From the NCBI GenBank assembly GCA_029781045.1, contig JAKOXL010000031.1, forward strand, positions 1-32,879: DNA of 32,879 nucleotides, written 5' to 3'. This stretch comes from Bacillota bacterium. GTDB taxonomy: Bacteria; Bacillota; UBA994; UBA5500. The translations under genes and the position numbers were made by a program. Each line of letters starts with the position of its first letter. Positions within the stretch are counted from its first letter, which is position 1. Below are positions 31,237 through 32,879 of this stretch, piece after piece. Under the pieces are notes generated by a model that was given only the letters and a program-made list of their open reading frames with translations, had not been told where the DNA came from and ran no database searches.

Positions 31237-32879
31237 CTAGCCCTGGTAAATACTTGCTTCCGTTTGCACCTGGCAAAGACGGCTATAGAGGCCGCCCTGA
31301 GCCAGCAACTCTTCGTGATTGCCCCGCTCCACAATCCGCCCTTCTTCCAAAACCAGAATGGTATCGGCCCGCTTCACTGTTGACAGACGGTGGGCGATAA
31401 CGATGATGGTGCGGGTGCCAGCAAGAGCATCGATGGCTGCCTGAATCTCGGCCTCGGTTTCCACGTCAACGGCGGAAGTGGCTTCATCTAGGATCAAGAT
31501 GGGGGCATTACGCAGCACAGCCCGCGCAATAGCCAGACGTTGTTTCTGACCACCGGATAGGCGCAATCCCCGTTCACCAATGGGCGTTTCGTAGCCTCTC
31601 TCGGTAGCCATGATAAAATCGTGGGCTCGGGCGATCTTGGCAGCAGCGATAATCTCGGCTCTTGTGGCATTCTCATTACCGTAGGCTATGTTCTCAACAA
31701 TGGTGCCATTGAAAAGGAAAACATCTTGTAGCACCACAGAGATTTGCTCCCGCAACGAATGCAGTGTAATATCCCGCAGATCACGGCCATCTAGAGTGTT
31801 CCTTCCCTCTCGGGGATCGTAAAAACGGGCAATCAAGCTGACAATTGATGTCTTTCCTACCCCCGTGGGTCCCACTAAAGCTATCATTTCACCTGGCTTG
31901 GCCTCAAAGGTTATGTCTTCTAGAACTGTTTGCCCATCATTGTAACCAAAACTCACGTTTTCAAAAGCTATATGGCCAGAACTACGGGGAACCTCGACGG
32001 CACCTGGGGCATCGGTGATATCAGGGCTGGTGTCGAGCACTTTGAACACCCGCTCCCCACCGGCATAGGCCTGCTGCACATCTTCCATCAGACGAGCCAA
32101 CATGGTAATAGGGCGGTAGAAGAGATTGAGATAGAGCATAAAGCCAACTATATCACTACCCCGCATGGTACCCTGAATGGCCAGCAGGCCGCCAAAGAAG
32201 ATGACAATGACCGTTCCTAAGGAAGTGAGAAACTCAATGGCCGGGTGATAGATAGCTCCTTGGCGCAGGGCCCTTAGCATGGCCACCATGTGGCTCTGGG
32301 ACTTATCATCGACCCGCTCCCTTTCCTGCTCCTGCTTGTTAAACACCTGGATCTCTTTCAAGCCAGAGAAGTTATCTTGCAGTATGGCATTCAGTTCCGC
32401 AATCTTCTCCTGCGCCAAACGGAAACTGGGCCGCACCCGCTGGGCATAGACCTGAGTGGCCACTATGAGCAAAGGCACTGGTACGAGGGTGAGCGCAGCC
32501 AGCTTGGAGTTCATGCTAAAGAGGATCACGGCCACCCCAGTTAGGACTAAGATGTTGGCGGCCAGATCGGGAATGGCATGGGCAATAAGGGATTCAAAGG
32601 TGCGCACATCATTTATGGTGATGGACATTAACTGTCCGGTTTGCTTATCGTGGAAGAAACCCATAGAAAGCTTCTGCATGTGATCGTAAACCTTGGTGCG
32701 CATGTTGGCGACCAGCTTCCAGGAGCCGACATGGGACATGTAGCTGGCTAGAAAGCGGAAAACGATCTTTATCAGATAAAGGCCCAAGAGGGCAAGAGTA
32801 ATTGGTACTAGTCTATCCATGGTGAGTAAGCCGTCGGTTTCCAGATAGGCGAGCACCTGTCGCACCAACTGGGGAGCAA
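31237..32879 (-). CDS. ABC exporter (fused permease and ATPase, MsbA/LmrA type), 5' truncated by window edge
   Basis: At least 546 residues; the frame continues past the right edge, so the N-terminal cytoplasmic part and first helix are missing. The membrane domain (type I exporter fold) covers about the first 300 visible residues with the coupling-helix region MGFFHDKQTGQLMSITINDV. The nucleotide-binding domain has Walker A GPTGVGKTS, Q-loop VVLQDVFLFNGTIVENI, signature LSGGQKQRLAIARAV, Walker B ILILDEATSAVD and H-loop IVIAHRLST. Such half-transporters export lipids, drugs or peptides as homo- or heterodimers; the partner may lie outside the window. The GTG near 32868 is not a real start. 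Confidence 0.93.
   Translation of the reverse strand, partial: APQLVRQVLAYLETDGLLTMDRLVPITLALLGLYLIKIVFRFLASYMSHVGSWKLVANMRTKVYDHMQKLSMGFFHDKQTGQLMSITINDVRTFESLIAHAIPDLAANILVLTGVAVILFSMNSKLAALTLVPVPLLIVATQVYAQRVRPSFRLAQEKIAELNAILQDNFSGLKEIQVFNKQEQERERVDDKSQSHMVAMLRALRQGAIYHPAIEFLTSLGTVIVIFFGGLLAIQGTMRGSDIVGFMLYLNLFYRPITMLARLMEDVQQAYAGGERVFKVLDTSPDITDAPGAVEVPRSSGHIAFENVSFGYNDGQTVLEDITFEAKPGEMIALVGPTGVGKTSIVSLIARFYDPREGRNTLDGRDLRDITLHSLREQISVVLQDVFLFNGTIVENIAYGNENATRAEIIAAAKIARAHDFIMATERGYETPIGERGLRLSGGQKQRLAIARAVLRNAPILILDEATSAVDVETEAEIQAAIDALAGTRTIIVIAHRLSTVKRADTILVLEEGRIVERGNHEELLAQGGLYSRLCQVQTEASIYQG

Noticed and set aside
1-32879. Search by eye for CRISPR arrays, tRNA genes, phage genes and restriction or defence systems
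   Set aside because: No regular spacer-repeat pattern, cloverleaf sequence or phage/defence protein motif was seen in the window.

Overview
The window is chromosomal DNA from a Gram-positive, probably spore-forming member of the Bacillota, most likely Clostridia (Peptococcales or Moorella-like). The reasons are strong Shine-Dalgarno sites, a SpoIVB-like peptidase, a VanW-family protein, a DUF3792/TIGR04086-type membrane protein, and a standalone DUF6504 gene with dnaE2 behind a Bacillus-type LexA box. No tRNA, rRNA, CRISPR array or prophage was seen.

Layout. 1-4980 (+): the 3' part of a ROK sugar kinase coupled to a class I mannose-6-phosphate isomerase, a MATE-like membrane protein, then a two-gene unit of a lipoprotein and a SpoIVB-like serine peptidase. 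4999-21111 is accessory, rich in paralogues and heavily decayed. 21288-24776 is an SOS-controlled DUF6504-dnaE2 unit. 24820-25732 (-) holds a tiny membrane protein and an unknown gene. 26098-29570 (+) is a MacB/FtsX-type ABC operon. 29795-32879 (-) has a YecE-like DUF72 protein, a DUF3792-type membrane protein and a truncated ABC exporter.

The accessory region is the main interest. It contains three versions of one cassette: genes for secreted or membrane-anchored proteins on the minus strand, diverging from plus-strand genes for an ECF sigma factor, a membrane anti-sigma factor (DUF4367-like) and a small secreted protein (DUF6147-like). Only cassette 1 (about 8698-12907) is intact. In cassette 2 (14003-16335) a deletion has fused the start of sigma to the anti-sigma. 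In cassette 3 (18490-21111) only the sigma C-terminus remains, the anti-sigma has a late nonsense codon and the small secreted gene is frameshifted. Seven sites across 8-25 kb share TGTCACA, exactly 17 bases, then an RATATA-like hexamer (one copy degenerate). They lie upstream of the secreted-protein genes, of both separate anti-sigma genes and of one tiny membrane protein. I infer that they are the promoters of the encoded ECF sigma factor, which would make this a local regulon of exported proteins with the anti-sigma under its own sigma. The sigma gene itself appears to have a vegetative-type promoter.

About ten genes between 5.0 and 21.1 kb are broken by nonsense codons, frameshifts, deletions or truncation. 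A GC-rich block (about 16.44-17.5 kb) with foreign-looking composition sits next to IS21-like terminal repeats (17879-17926). All functional assignments come from reading the sequence; no database search was run.
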